Positions 7,247 to 15,632 of a stretch of DNA of 45,759 nucleotides are shown piece by piece. Numbering within the stretch: the first letter of the stretch is position 1; each line of letters begins with the position of its first letter. This DNA comes from an uncultured Verrucomicrobiota bacterium (GTDB taxonomy: Bacteria > Verrucomicrobiota > Verrucomicrobiia > Verrucomicrobiales > DEV007), in the NCBI GenBank assembly GCA_902589825.1, contig CACIUL010000022.1, forward strand, positions 1-45,759, in the 5' to 3' direction. The notes below the pieces were generated by a model. That model was not told the origin of the DNA. It saw only the letters and a program-made list of their open reading frames with translations, and did no database searches. Both the position numbers and the translations under genes were made by a program.

Positions 7247-9184
7247 CTACGCCAGTCGCCTGAAAATATCATCGACAGCACCGGCAACCTCAAGGGGCGT
7301 GATTTTCTTCATGCAGCTGAAATCCATTGGGCAGTTGCGCAAAAAGCAGGGACTGCACGGAACATGGTGCCGGAGCACCTCGTGACCTTTGCCCAGCGGG
7401 CCGGTCCATGTTGGCTCGGTGGAACCGAATATTGCAACGGTTGGAACCCCTAGATGGGCTGCCAGATGCATGCTGCCGGTGTCATTGGTGATCAGTAATG
7501 CGCAGCGCTTAAGCTCATCCATCAGTCCCTTGAGGTTGGTTTTTCCTGTCATGTCTTCACAATCCGCACCCAGCTCCCCTGCTATCTTTTTCCCGATTTC
7601 CGTCTCGGATTTTGTGCCAAGGAGAACGAAATGTGTGTCCGGGTGTCTTTCGGCAATGTGCCTTGCAGCCGCAATAAACCGGTCGGTGGGCCAGCATTTC
7701 GACGGCCCGTAGTCCGCACCTGCACTGATGGCGATGCGTCCTGTCCCGGGCCTTGGTATTCCCGGAGGGGGATCAAAGATGGTCTGGTCTGAGAGGTCGG
7801 CACCAATGGTTTCTGCCATCTTCAGGTAATGGGTAACGTGGTGTGGGCGCGGGCCGGATGAAGCATCCCTTGGGGTAATGAGTTGGTGGATCATCCTGTT
7901 TCGCCATTTTGCCGGGTAGCCGACAATATGGGGGATGCCTCCCTTCTTTGCCTCAATGGCACTGCGGGTTGAGTTGGGAAAAAGGATGGCCACATCAAAG
8001 GGCCCCTGCTCACGGATCTTTATGCCGGTCAAGCGGTTGCCGGCTGAAGGGGGGAGGGGAATCACTTGGTCAACATCCTGCTCGCTTTGCCAGAAAGTCG
8101 TTAGATTTTCAGGGCAGAGAACTGTAATCTCGGCATCCGGGCGGCCTCTCTTAATTGCCCGGACAGCCGGTATCGACATGCATGCATCACCGAGCGGGTT
8201 TGGCGAGCGGATCAGGATCTTGAAGGGCTTGAGGTCGTTCTCGGACATTCCTTCGGGAAGGGAATAGCCCCGCCGGTATTTGGTAAGCAAAAACCTTGGC
8301 GTCGTTGTTTTCCATCGGTTGTGAACCCAGAACCAATCCTTGGGTGACTGCCGGATGATTGTTTCCATCAAAAGGTTTAGTTCTGCCGTCGTCGTTGCAA
8401 TTGAGTTTTCCTTGGCCGGTTCAAATGCCTTGCCTATGCGCATTTCCCATCTGGCATGACCCACGGTCATGATAGAGAGCGTCAACATCGCCGCCCCCGT
8501 GCGCTCGGCCATGAGCGGAGCCAGGCTTGATGTCGATGCGAGACGGCCGAAAAAAGGACACCAATGCCCGCGGTCTCCTGCATGCTGGTCAATGAGGATA
8601 CCTATCGTGCCGCCCTTGCGGAGGTGCTTCATGGGAGCGGCAAAACCATCCTTGCGGTCAAAGGCTTTCAGTCCGGTACGTTCACGGCGCTTTAAAATAT
8701 GGGCGTTCAAGTAAGGGTTGGACAGCGGCCGGTACATGGTGGCACGCTCCGCCTCGGGAGAGACCTTGCGCATATGGGCAAGTATTTCCCAGGCGCCAAG
8801 ATGGGCAATGAGGTAGACGCAGCCCCGCCCCTGCCGGAGGCATTCCCTGATATGTTCTTCCCCCTCAAACTGGACATGCCTGTACATGGCCTCCTCGCTC
8901 ATCGTGGACAGCTTGATGCTGCTGAGCAGGTTTGCACCGAGCGTTATAAAGGCCTGTCGTGAAAGGTGCTGGATTTGTCTCTGGGTTTTTTCCTCACCAA
9001 AGGCATGCCTCATGTTGCGCTGTGCCAGATTACGATAATAACCCAGGAGATAGTAGGCCATCCAGCCACAGAGTTTTCCCAGTAAGAATACGCAGCCAAG
9101 GGGCAAGAGCTTGAGCAAGCCTTCAAATGCCCGGTAGGCCAGATAAGCGGCGTAGTGGCTGATTCTTTCCCATGTCACTCTCAT
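7247..9184 (-). CDS. Fusion of lipid A lauroyl-type acyltransferase (LpxL/HtrB) and family 9 heptosyltransferase (WaaF)
   Basis: Two lipopolysaccharide enzymes are joined in a 645-residue protein. Residues 1-315 form an LpxL/HtrB-type acyltransferase with an N-terminal membrane segment, the HX4E catalytic pair (H128 in HLGAWE), and GILIDQHAGDRG further on. Residues 321-645 form a GT9 glycosyltransferase: KILIRSPNPLGDACMSIPAV at its start, ISAGADYGPSKCWP in the sugar-nucleotide region, and NDTGSMHLAAHLGVPTVAIF in the donor-binding region. It ends with a cysteine-rich CSPCFLRNCPMDFSCM motif often seen in WaaF proteins. Both halves look intact. Expected roles are late acylation of Kdo-lipid A and transfer of a heptose or similar sugar to the core, at the inner face of the inner membrane. 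The frame is continuous without a stop at the linker (about residues 300-320). Confidence 0.9.
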   Translation of the reverse strand: MRVTWERISHYAAYLAYRAFEGLLKLLPLGCVFLLGKLCGWMAYYLLGYYRNLAQRNMRHAFGEEKTQRQIQHLSRQAFITLGANLLSSIKLSTMSEEAMYRHVQFEGEEHIRECLRQGRGCVYLIAHLGAWEILAHMRKVSPEAERATMYRPLSNPYLNAHILKRRERTGLKAFDRKDGFAAPMKHLRKGGTIGILIDQHAGDRGHWCPFFGRLASTSSLAPLMAERTGAAMLTLSIMTVGHARWEMRIGKAFEPAKENSIATTTAELNLLMETIIRQSPKDWFWVHNRWKTTTPRFLLTKYRRGYSLPEGMSENDLKPFKILIRSPNPLGDACMSIPAVRAIKRGRPDAEITVLCPENLTTFWQSEQDVDQVIPLPPSAGNRLTGIKIREQGPFDVAILFPNSTRSAIEAKKGGIPHIVGYPAKWRNRMIHQLITPRDASSGPRPHHVTHYLKMAETIGADLSDQTIFDPPPGIPRPGTGRIAISAGADYGPSKCWPTDRFIAAARHIAERHPDTHFVLLGTKSETEIGKKIAGELGADCEDMTGKTNLKGLMDELKRCALLITNDTGSMHLAAHLGVPTVAIFGSTEPTWTGPLGKGHEVLRHHVPCSPCFLRNCPMDFSCMKKITPLEVAGAVDDIFRRLA

Positions 9185-9222
9185 TTGATGAGCGGGCGGG
9201 GAAATAGCCGCTCCCCGCTCAT

Positions 9223-9777
9223 TCAGGGATTCGGCGTGCTTGTTTCCGCCTCAGGCTTTGGTGCCTCAGCGGCGGGCTCCGAGGGTTCCGCCTCAGGCTT
9301 TGGTGCCTCAGCGGCGGGCTCCGAGGGTTCCGCTTCAGGCTTTGGAGCCTCAGCGGCGGGCTCCGAGGGTTCCGCCTCAGGCTTTGGTGCCGGGGGAATC
9401 TCGATTGGATCTGTGATAATGGTGTTTGGCGGCGGAGTGGTGGGTGAGGGCGGCTGGCCGGCACTTGGGATAGCACCTTGTGTTGTGGTGTTTTCCGGCA
9501 CCTTGGTCAGTTGGTCCTTGTTGATCTTCGACTTTTGTTTCACTCCAACCAGAACGGCCAGCAGCATGGTGATGATAAAAAACAGAACGGCCAGCCAGAC
9601 GGTAATCTTCTGGAGAATATTTGTGGCGTCGGCACCATACATCGAGTCCATGACGCCACCGCCGAAAGCAGCGCCAAGGCCTTCCTGCTTTGGTTTCTGC
9701 ATGAGAACAATGAAAACCATCAGCAAGCAGACTAATGCCAGCACTACGGTGAAAAATCCGATGAAAAATCCAAGCAT
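9223..9777 (-). CDS. secG: Preprotein translocase subunit SecG with Pro/Glu/Ala repeat tail
   Basis: SecG is the small accessory subunit of the SecYEG channel. The first 85 residues show the family pattern: a hydrophobic helix (residues 4-26), the loop VLMQKPKQEGLGAAFGGG, then a second helix (about residues 58-80). The usual protein is 75-110 residues; this one has 184. The extra part is a proline-rich linker followed by about three and a half copies of a 14-residue unit APKPEAEPSEPAAE, encoded by a 42-bp tandem repeat at 9245-9391. With two helices and an outside N-terminus the tail should be periplasmic. The gene stands alone, 232 bp from the divergent cys operon. Confidence 0.92.
   Translation of the reverse strand: MLGFFIGFFTVVLALVCLLMVFIVLMQKPKQEGLGAAFGGGVMDSMYGADATNILQKITVWLAVLFFIITMLLAVLVGVKQKSKINKDQLTKVPENTTTQGAIPSAGQPPSPTTPPPNTIITDPIEIPPAPKPEAEPSEPAAEAPKPEAEPSEPAAEAPKPEAEPSEPAAEAPKPEAETSTPNP
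9245..9391 (-). repeat. 42-bp tandem repeat, 3.5 copies, coding the SecG tail
   Basis: Unit starts are at 9245, 9287, 9329 and 9371, exactly 42 bp apart. The full copies differ by only one or two bases, so expansion is recent or homogenised. The frame is preserved because 42 is a multiple of three. Confidence 0.9.
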
Positions 9778-9956
9778 GGGGCGCGGAGTATAGGTCGGCG
9801 AGCCGTAAATGTAAAGCGGTTGCAGAACTCAAGTGACGTTCTTGGCGAGTAGACGGGCGGAAAATCCGCATAGTATGGGCATTTTCTAGGCCTTTTCAGT
9901 TTGTTGCAGGAGCGATTCACTCTCGGACCAAAGGGTTTTTACCGTGTAATCTTAAT

Positions 9957-9990
9957 CTATACTTTACCTATAGGGAATAGGGTGTATAGT
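9957..9990 (+). promoter_or_regulatory. Predicted promoter and operator of cysHDN
   Basis: A -35-like TTTACC (9963-9968) and a -10 TATAGT (9985-9990) are 16 nt apart, 20 nt before the cysH start. The perfect palindrome CCTATAGG (9967-9974) begins within the -35 and runs into the spacer, and the outer inverted repeat CTATAC (9957-9962) / GTATAG (9984-9989) brackets both elements. This is a plausible repressor site for a sulfur regulator, for instance of the Rrf2/CymR kind; the regulator's identity is a guess. Confidence 0.5.
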
Positions 9991-10010
9991 CTCTCCCCGC
10001 AACGATAAAA

Positions 10011-10748
10011 ATGGCATTTACCCTTGATAGCAAGCCGGATCTTGATGTTCCCGGCATGTCGGAGAGCCTTGAGCAGAAGCCGCTCAAGGACGTTCTATCG
10101 TGGTGCTGGGAAATGTTTGGTGACCGGGCAGCCATTGGCACCAGCTTTCAGGGATCCGGACTTGTCATTATTGACCATGCACGCAAGGCCGGGCTTGATT
10201 TCCCGATTTTCACCATCGATACCGGACTTCTGTTTCCTGAGACAACGGCCCTCAAGAAAAGGCTGGAGGACTTGTGGACTGTGGATATCGAGTCCATCAC
10301 ACCTGAGCAGACGCTTGAGGAACAGGCGGAAACCATGGGCAGTGAGCTCTGGAAAACCCGTCCTGATACGTGTTGCCAGATGCGCAAGGTGTTGCCCCTG
10401 CAGTCCAAGCTGGCAACGCTGGATGTCTGGATTACCGGTGTGCGGCGTGGTCAGTCCGAGCACCGCAAAAATACCGGCATCCTTGAACTCTACGAGTTTG
10501 ATAAGCTGCGCAGTCATTATCTTCTGAAGCTTAACCCGATGGTGAACTGGTCGCGTGAAAGGGTCTGGCAATACCTCGGGGAGGAGAACATTCCATACAA
10601 TGAGCTTCATGACCGCGGCTATCGCTCGATAGGGTGTTGGCCTTGCACCAGGCCGGTTAATGAAGGGCAGGATGAACGTGCCGGGCGCTGGGAGGGATTT
10701 GAGAAAACCGAGTGCGGTATTCACACTTTTCTAGGGCAGGGCATCTAG
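10011..10748 (+). CDS. cysH: Adenylyl-sulfate (APS) reductase, iron-sulfur type CysH
   Basis: This enzyme reduces activated sulfate to sulfite with thioredoxin or glutaredoxin. It has the PAPS-reductase fold: SFQGSGLVIIDHA (residues 45-57), TIDTGLLFPET (68-78), and the C-terminal ECGIH with catalytic C235. Cysteines C121-C122 and C209-C212 (CC...CxxC) are the ligands of a [4Fe-4S] cluster, the mark of APS reductases as opposed to the cluster-free PAPS reductases of enteric bacteria. Substrate APS is therefore expected, consistent with no APS kinase (cysC) in the operon or fused to CysN. At 245 residues it has the usual length. It leads the operon cysH-cysD-cysN; 69 nt separate it from cysD. 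Confidence 0.93.
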   Translation: MAFTLDSKPDLDVPGMSESLEQKPLKDVLSWCWEMFGDRAAIGTSFQGSGLVIIDHARKAGLDFPIFTIDTGLLFPETTALKKRLEDLWTVDIESITPEQTLEEQAETMGSELWKTRPDTCCQMRKVLPLQSKLATLDVWITGVRRGQSEHRKNTGILELYEFDKLRSHYLLKLNPMVNWSRERVWQYLGEENIPYNELHDRGYRSIGCWPCTRPVNEGQDERAGRWEGFEKTECGIHTFLGQGI

Positions 10749-10817
10749 AATATTTCATGAACATTTCTTCCAGTTACCATTCCCTGGCACGTTTTTAACT
10801 TACCGCATTCAGACACG

Positions 10818-11723
10818 ATGCATTCCTACCGGCTCAGCCATATTCAACAGCTAGAAAGTGAGGCGATCTTTGTCCTGCGGGAGACCGCTGCCCAGTTTGA
10901 AAAACCCGTCTTGTTGTTTTCCGGCGGCAAGGACTCCATAGTCATGGCGCACCTTGCCTTTAAGGCATTTCATCCCTCAAGGCTGCCCTTCCCGCTGCTC
11001 CACGTGGACACTGGCCACAATTTTCCCGAGACGATTGAATATCGGGACAGGTTTGTGGAGAAGATCGGTGCCCGCCTTGAGGTGGCCCTGGTTCAGGACT
11101 CGATCGATAACGGGCGGGTCACCGAGGAAAAGGGGGCGGATGCCAGCCGCAATGCATTACAGACAGTGACCCTGCTCGACGCCCTCGAGGCTGCTAACTA
11201 TGATGCGGCCCTTGGCGGCGGGCGCCGTGATGAGGAGAAGGCGAGGGCCAAGGAACGTTTCTTCAGCCACCGGGATGCATTCGGTCAGTGGAACCCGAAG
11301 AACCAGCGGCCTGAACTCTGGAATGTCTTCAACGGCCGAAAGCAGCACGGAGAACATTTCCGGGTCTTCCCGCTTTCAAACTGGACGGAAATGGATGTGT
11401 GGGAATACATCAGGCATGAGGGCATTGACCTGCCCGGGTTGTATTTTGCCCACGAGCGCGAGGTTGTTGAGCGTGCAGGATCACTGCTTGCGGTTACCGA
11501 TTTCATTTCTGTGCGGGATAATGAGAAAGTCGAGAAAAAGCAGGTCCGCTTCCGCACCATTGGAGATGCGACCTGCACCGGGGCAGTTGAGTCCGCAGCT
11601 GCGGACTTGGACCACATTATTGCCGAGGTGGCAGCCGCGCGGCAGACCGAGCGCGGCACACGGGCAGATGACAAGCGCTCGGAGACGGCCATGGAGGACC
11701 GCAAGAAGGAAGGTTATTTTTAA
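10818..11723 (+). CDS. cysD: Sulfate adenylyltransferase subunit 2
   Basis: CysD is the catalytic ATP-pyrophosphatase subunit of ATP sulfurylase, which makes APS from sulfate and ATP with help from the CysN GTPase. The PP-loop SGGKDS is at residues 35-40, followed by LLHVDTGHNFPETIEYRD, the conserved LGGGRRDEEKARAKER (about residues 133-148), and NWTEMDVWEYI. Length 301 matches the family. It is followed after 14 nt by cysN. No Shine-Dalgarno is evident before the ATG. Confidence 0.96.
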   Translation: MHSYRLSHIQQLESEAIFVLRETAAQFEKPVLLFSGGKDSIVMAHLAFKAFHPSRLPFPLLHVDTGHNFPETIEYRDRFVEKIGARLEVALVQDSIDNGRVTEEKGADASRNALQTVTLLDALEAANYDAALGGGRRDEEKARAKERFFSHRDAFGQWNPKNQRPELWNVFNGRKQHGEHFRVFPLSNWTEMDVWEYIRHEGIDLPGLYFAHEREVVERAGSLLAVTDFISVRDNEKVEKKQVRFRTIGDATCTGAVESAAADLDHIIAEVAAARQTERGTRADDKRSETAMEDRKKEGYF

Positions 11724-11737
11724 ACAGCTCTTGATTC

Positions 11738-13033
11738 ATGTCCGATAACCAGCCAAGCACCCAGACGGAAAACGGCGAATTGTCCGCGGTTGACCTCCTG
11801 CGCTTTACCACCGCCGGATCCGTTGATGACGGGAAATCCACCCTGATCGGGCGATTGCTTTACGACTCAAAGAATATTTTTGAGGACCAGCTCGAGGCCA
11901 TTGAGACGTCATCAAGGAGCCGTGGTGATGAAAATGTGAACCTGGCACTTTTAACCGATGGCCTGAAGGCAGAGCGGGAACAGGGAATCACCATCGACGT
12001 GGCCTATCGATACTTTGCCACGCCAAAGCGCAAGTTCATTATCGCTGATACGCCCGGTCATATCCAGTATACCCGCAACATGGTTACCGGTGCCTCCACT
12101 GCCAACCTCGCAATCATCCTGGTTGATGCGCGCAAGGGGGTCATTGAGCAGACCTGCAGGCATTCCTTTATCGCCGACCTGCTGCGCATCCAGCACGTGG
12201 TGGTTGCCGTCAACAAGATGGACCTTGTCGACTACAGTGAAGAGGTTTACGAGGGCATTGTTGCCAGGTTCAAGGAATTCTCCTCAAGGTTAAATAACCT
12301 TGTTGATGTCTCCTTCCTGCCGATCAGTGCCCTGCACGGCGACAATGTCGTGGAGAAATCCGCGAACATGGACTGGTATTCGGGCCCTACCCTGCTCTAT
12401 CACCTTGAGAGTGTTTATATCGGTGCGGACCATAACCATGTGCAGGCGCGTTTTCCGGTGCAGTGGGTGATTCGTCCGCATTCAGATGAGTATCATGATT
12501 TCCGCGGCTACGCGGGGCGCGTGGCGGGCGGGGTTTTCAAGCCCGGTGACGAGGTTCAGGTGCAGCCTTCAGGTTTTGCCTCGCGGATCAAGTCCATTCA
12601 TACTGCCGATGGTGAGCTTAGCGAGGCCTTTGCCCCGCAATCCTGCAGTATCCTCCTGGAGGATGAAATCGACATCAGCCGGGGCGACATGATCGTTAAG
12701 CCCAATAACCCGCCTGAGCAGGGACAGGACATCGGGGCAATGGTGTGCTGGTTTGGCGACCGGCAAATGCGTGTCGGCGGCAAATACGCACTCAGGCACA
12801 CCACCAAGGAAGTGAAGGCGATCGTCAGGGAACTCAGCTACAAGATCAATATCAATACCCTGCACAAGATCGAGGATGACCAGGAATTCGGCCTGAACGA
12901 GATCGGTTGTGTGCAGCTGCGCACCTCGGCACCCCTTTATTACGACAGCTACAAGGACAACCGGATTACCGGCAGCTTCGTTTTGATTGATGAGCAGACC
13001 AATGAGACGGTGGCTGCCGGCATGATTATCTAG
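11738..13033 (+). CDS. cysN: Sulfate adenylyltransferase subunit 1 (GTPase)
   Basis: CysN is the translation-factor-like GTPase that drives APS formation by CysD. Motifs are G1 GSVDDGKST (residues 27-35), the switch region DGLKAEREQGITIDVAYRYF, G3 DTPGH and G4 NKMD, followed by the beta-barrel domains 2 and 3. It ends at residue 431 without the APS kinase domain found in CysNC fusions. This fits an APS-reducing pathway through the iron-sulfur CysH. Last gene of the operon; a 190-nt gap with no recognised element follows. Confidence 0.96.
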   Translation: MSDNQPSTQTENGELSAVDLLRFTTAGSVDDGKSTLIGRLLYDSKNIFEDQLEAIETSSRSRGDENVNLALLTDGLKAEREQGITIDVAYRYFATPKRKFIIADTPGHIQYTRNMVTGASTANLAIILVDARKGVIEQTCRHSFIADLLRIQHVVVAVNKMDLVDYSEEVYEGIVARFKEFSSRLNNLVDVSFLPISALHGDNVVEKSANMDWYSGPTLLYHLESVYIGADHNHVQARFPVQWVIRPHSDEYHDFRGYAGRVAGGVFKPGDEVQVQPSGFASRIKSIHTADGELSEAFAPQSCSILLEDEIDISRGDMIVKPNNPPEQGQDIGAMVCWFGDRQMRVGGKYALRHTTKEVKAIVRELSYKININTLHKIEDDQEFGLNEIGCVQLRTSAPLYYDSYKDNRITGSFVLIDEQTNETVAAGMII

Positions 13034-13223
13034 GTAAGGGCTGATTAATCCCGTTCATGCTGTCGTTTGCAGGGCGGGGCGCTCCCCCTTGTGTGGCATC
13101 AGGGCAGGCGTATTGATGGCGTTTGCCGTGGTGATACACGGCGCCTTGCAGCCAATATCAATGACAGGGGGCTTGCTTTGCGCCCGGTATGCTCACACAC
13201 TGTGGGTGAAATTATTTTTGGTT

Positions 13224-15608
13224 ATGAAATGTCTTCTGTTTTGGATTGCGATGATTGGTGCCGCCGGGCTGGCTGTGGCAGAGGAAAAGGTTGATAAGAA
13301 GGTTGGGGAGAAAGCCGAGGAGAAGAAGGTCGAGGAGAAGAAGGCCGAGGAGAAGAAGGCTGAGGAGAAGAAGGCCGAGGAGAAGAAGGCCGAGGAGAAG
13401 AAGGCCGAGGAGAAGGCGGAAGACCCGGCGCCGGGCCACTCCCATGCCGGGGAGGCCTTCAATGAAGGTCCAAGGCAGAGTGCGGTGAAAATTGCCGATA
13501 CGGGCAACGTAAATTTCCCGGTCACGGTTGCGTGGTCCGAAGGCCAGCAGTTTTTCAACCAGGGCGTTGGCCAGTTGCACGGCTTCTGGTCCTATGAGGC
13601 TGAGCGCACGTTTCGACAGATTGCCGCACAGGATCCCAATTGTGCGATGGCTTACTGGGGAATGGCGATGGCCAATAACGGCAATGCCCGCCGTGCCAAG
13701 GGGTTTATCAAGAAGGCGATGGAGCTGAAGGACAAGGTGACCCCGCGCGAGCGGCTCTATATTGAGGCTCAGTCCGCTTTTCTGGGAGAGGAGCCAAAGG
13801 ATGCCAAGGCGCGCAAACAGAAGCTCATCGAGGCCCTGGAAAACATTATCCACGAGCATCCTGATGACATTGAGGCCAAGGCTTTCCTTGTGGTGCGCCT
13901 CTGGGAGTTCAGCCGTCAGGGAATCCCCATCGGCAGCCGTCAGTCGGTGGATGCCCTGCTGGACCAGGTTTTTGCCGTCAACCCCAAGCATCCGGCTCAC
14001 CATTACCGGATCCATCTCTGGGATGGCAAGAAGCCAAGGCGCGCTCTGGGATCCGCCGGTGTTCTTCATGCCACGGCACCGGCCATTGCCCACATGTGGC
14101 ACATGCCCGGGCACATTTATGACAAGTTGAAGCGTTACCCCGAGTCCTCTTACCACCAGGAGGCATCCGCCCGGGTTGACCACAAGCGGCAGGGCGAATA
14201 CCGGGTGCTGCCGGATACCATCCACAACTATGCGCACAACAACGAGTGGCTGATACGCAACTGGAACCACGTTGGCCGGGCTGATGATGCGGTGGCGATG
14301 GCCAAGGGAATGATCAACAATCCCCAGCATCCCAAGCTTAACCATTACAAGAAAGGCAATTCATCCGCTTCCTATGGGCGCAGGCGCCTGGTGGAGACCC
14401 TTGAGCGCTTTGAGTGCTGGCAGGAGTCACTCAAGCTTGCCGAGTCCCATTACCTTGAGCCGACCGATCAGCTTGCCCAGCAGGTCGTGCGTTTCAAGGT
14501 CCTCGCCCGTGCGCACTTCGGGCTCAAGCAAAAGGCTGACCTGATCGCCCTGCGTGATGAGATTGAACCGCGGGTTGCCGAGGCGGAGGAAAAGAAGAAA
14601 AAGCAATCTGATCAGGCCAGGGAAAAGGCGAAGAAGGAAAAGAAAAACAAGAAGGACACCGATAAGATGGTCAAGGATGCCACCAAGGGCGTGGATGGGG
14701 ACTTAAAGCAACTGCGCCCCCTCAAGGAGGAGATCACCGTTTACCTGGAATTACTCGATGGCGCCAAGCTGGATGATGAGAAGGCAAAAAAAATCAAGCG
14801 TTCCAAGAGTATCCTTGCGCTCCTTCACCTCGAATACGGTGAGGCGGGCAAGGCCGGGGAGCTTGCCGCGGAGGCAGTGAAGGAAAGCGAGAAGCGCACC
14901 GTTCCCCTGGCCGTGCAGGTACATGTGCTGGAGCAGTCCGGGAAGAAGGACGAGGCGGCAGGTGCCTTTGCCAAGCTGCAGGAGATCTCAAGTCACATTC
15001 AGCTTGATGCGGCTCCCTTCAGCCGAATTTCCCCGGTGGCCAAGAGGCTGGGCAAGCCGGAAGACTGGCGCAGTGACAAGCCCTGGCGCGGGAAGGATTT
15101 TGGCAAGGACAAGCCGGAGGATTTGGCACACCTGGGGCCGCTTGCCTATGAGGCGCCGACGGCTCCTGATTTTGACCTCATTGCCGAGGATGGAAAAAAC
15201 GTTTCCCTCTCCTCCTTTTCCGGCAAGCCGGTCATCCTGGTTTTCTACCTTGGCCATAATTGCGAACATTGTGTCGAACAGCTTAATGCCTTTGCCCCGA
15301 TGGCCGGTGATTTCAAGGCAGCCGGCATCAGCCTGGCGGCGATCGGACCCGAGCCGCTTGTTGAGCTTGCCAAGGCGCATGAGCTCTGTGCCGGTGAAGA
15401 GAAGCGTTTTCCCTTCCCGCTTTATTCGGATCTTTCCACCAATGCCTTCAAGGCATACCGCAGTTATGATGACTTTGAAGACCTGCCGCTGCACGGCACG
15501 TTCCTTATTGACGGGGAGCGCAGGCTGCGCTGGATGGATGTAGGGCCTGAGCCCTTCCAGAAGCCGGACTTCCTCCTCAAGGAGGCCAAGCGGCTCCTGG
15601 GAATGTAA
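13224..15608 (+). CDS. Secreted TPR protein with thioredoxin/peroxiredoxin-like C-terminal domain
   Basis: The start at 13224 gives a clean signal peptide (MKCLLFWIAMIGAAGLAVA, residues 1-19); upstream in-frame codons add only non-conserved residues. Residues about 32-65 are EEKKA/V repeats. Then comes a helical repeat region that reads like TPRs (AERTFRQIAAQDPNCAMAYW, AKAFLVVRLWEF, PKHPAHHYRIHLWD, IAHMWHMPGHIYDKL), resembling the TPR part of proteins often paired with copper or thiol domains. A Lys-rich coil lies near residues 455-485. The last 150 residues are an AhpC/TSA-Redoxin-like fold (APDFDLIAEDGKNVSL, then FYLGHNCEHCVEQL) with C680 and C683 in a CxxC. Thiol redox activity in the periplasm is likely; the substrate is unknown. 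The YwaF-like gene follows after 24 nt. Confidence 0.82.
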   Translation: MKCLLFWIAMIGAAGLAVAEEKVDKKVGEKAEEKKVEEKKAEEKKAEEKKAEEKKAEEKKAEEKAEDPAPGHSHAGEAFNEGPRQSAVKIADTGNVNFPVTVAWSEGQQFFNQGVGQLHGFWSYEAERTFRQIAAQDPNCAMAYWGMAMANNGNARRAKGFIKKAMELKDKVTPRERLYIEAQSAFLGEEPKDAKARKQKLIEALENIIHEHPDDIEAKAFLVVRLWEFSRQGIPIGSRQSVDALLDQVFAVNPKHPAHHYRIHLWDGKKPRRALGSAGVLHATAPAIAHMWHMPGHIYDKLKRYPESSYHQEASARVDHKRQGEYRVLPDTIHNYAHNNEWLIRNWNHVGRADDAVAMAKGMINNPQHPKLNHYKKGNSSASYGRRRLVETLERFECWQESLKLAESHYLEPTDQLAQQVVRFKVLARAHFGLKQKADLIALRDEIEPRVAEAEEKKKKQSDQAREKAKKEKKNKKDTDKMVKDATKGVDGDLKQLRPLKEEITVYLELLDGAKLDDEKAKKIKRSKSILALLHLEYGEAGKAGELAAEAVKESEKRTVPLAVQVHVLEQSGKKDEAAGAFAKLQEISSHIQLDAAPFSRISPVAKRLGKPEDWRSDKPWRGKDFGKDKPEDLAHLGPLAYEAPTAPDFDLIAEDGKNVSLSSFSGKPVILVFYLGHNCEHCVEQLNAFAPMAGDFKAAGISLAAIGPEPLVELAKAHELCAGEEKRFPFPLYSDLSTNAFKAYRSYDDFEDLPLHGTFLIDGERRLRWMDVGPEPFQKPDFLLKEAKRLLGM
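13317..13418 (+). repeat. 15-bp tandem repeat coding EEKKA units
   Basis: Six full units of GAGGAGAAGAAGGCC (with single-base variants) start at 13317 and every 15 bp, followed by a partial unit. They encode a highly charged, probably helical or unstructured spacer right after the signal peptide. Confidence 0.9.
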
Positions 15609-15632
15609 GCCCGGACCGCTGCTCCTGGACAC

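Noticed and set aside
9155-9793. Plus-strand frame with Gly/Ser/Ala repeats (GSASGFGASAAGSE)
   Set aside because: It is the mirror of the SecG tail repeat; the minus frame has the SecG helices.
9800-10010. SAM or other sulfur riboswitch before cysH
   Set aside because: The predicted promoter ends 20 nt before the start codon, leaving no room for an aptamer.
13212-14345. Long minus-strand frame with Leu-rich repeats
   Set aside because: It is the complement of the EEKKA repeat and the TPR region of the plus-strand gene, which has a signal peptide and a redox domain.
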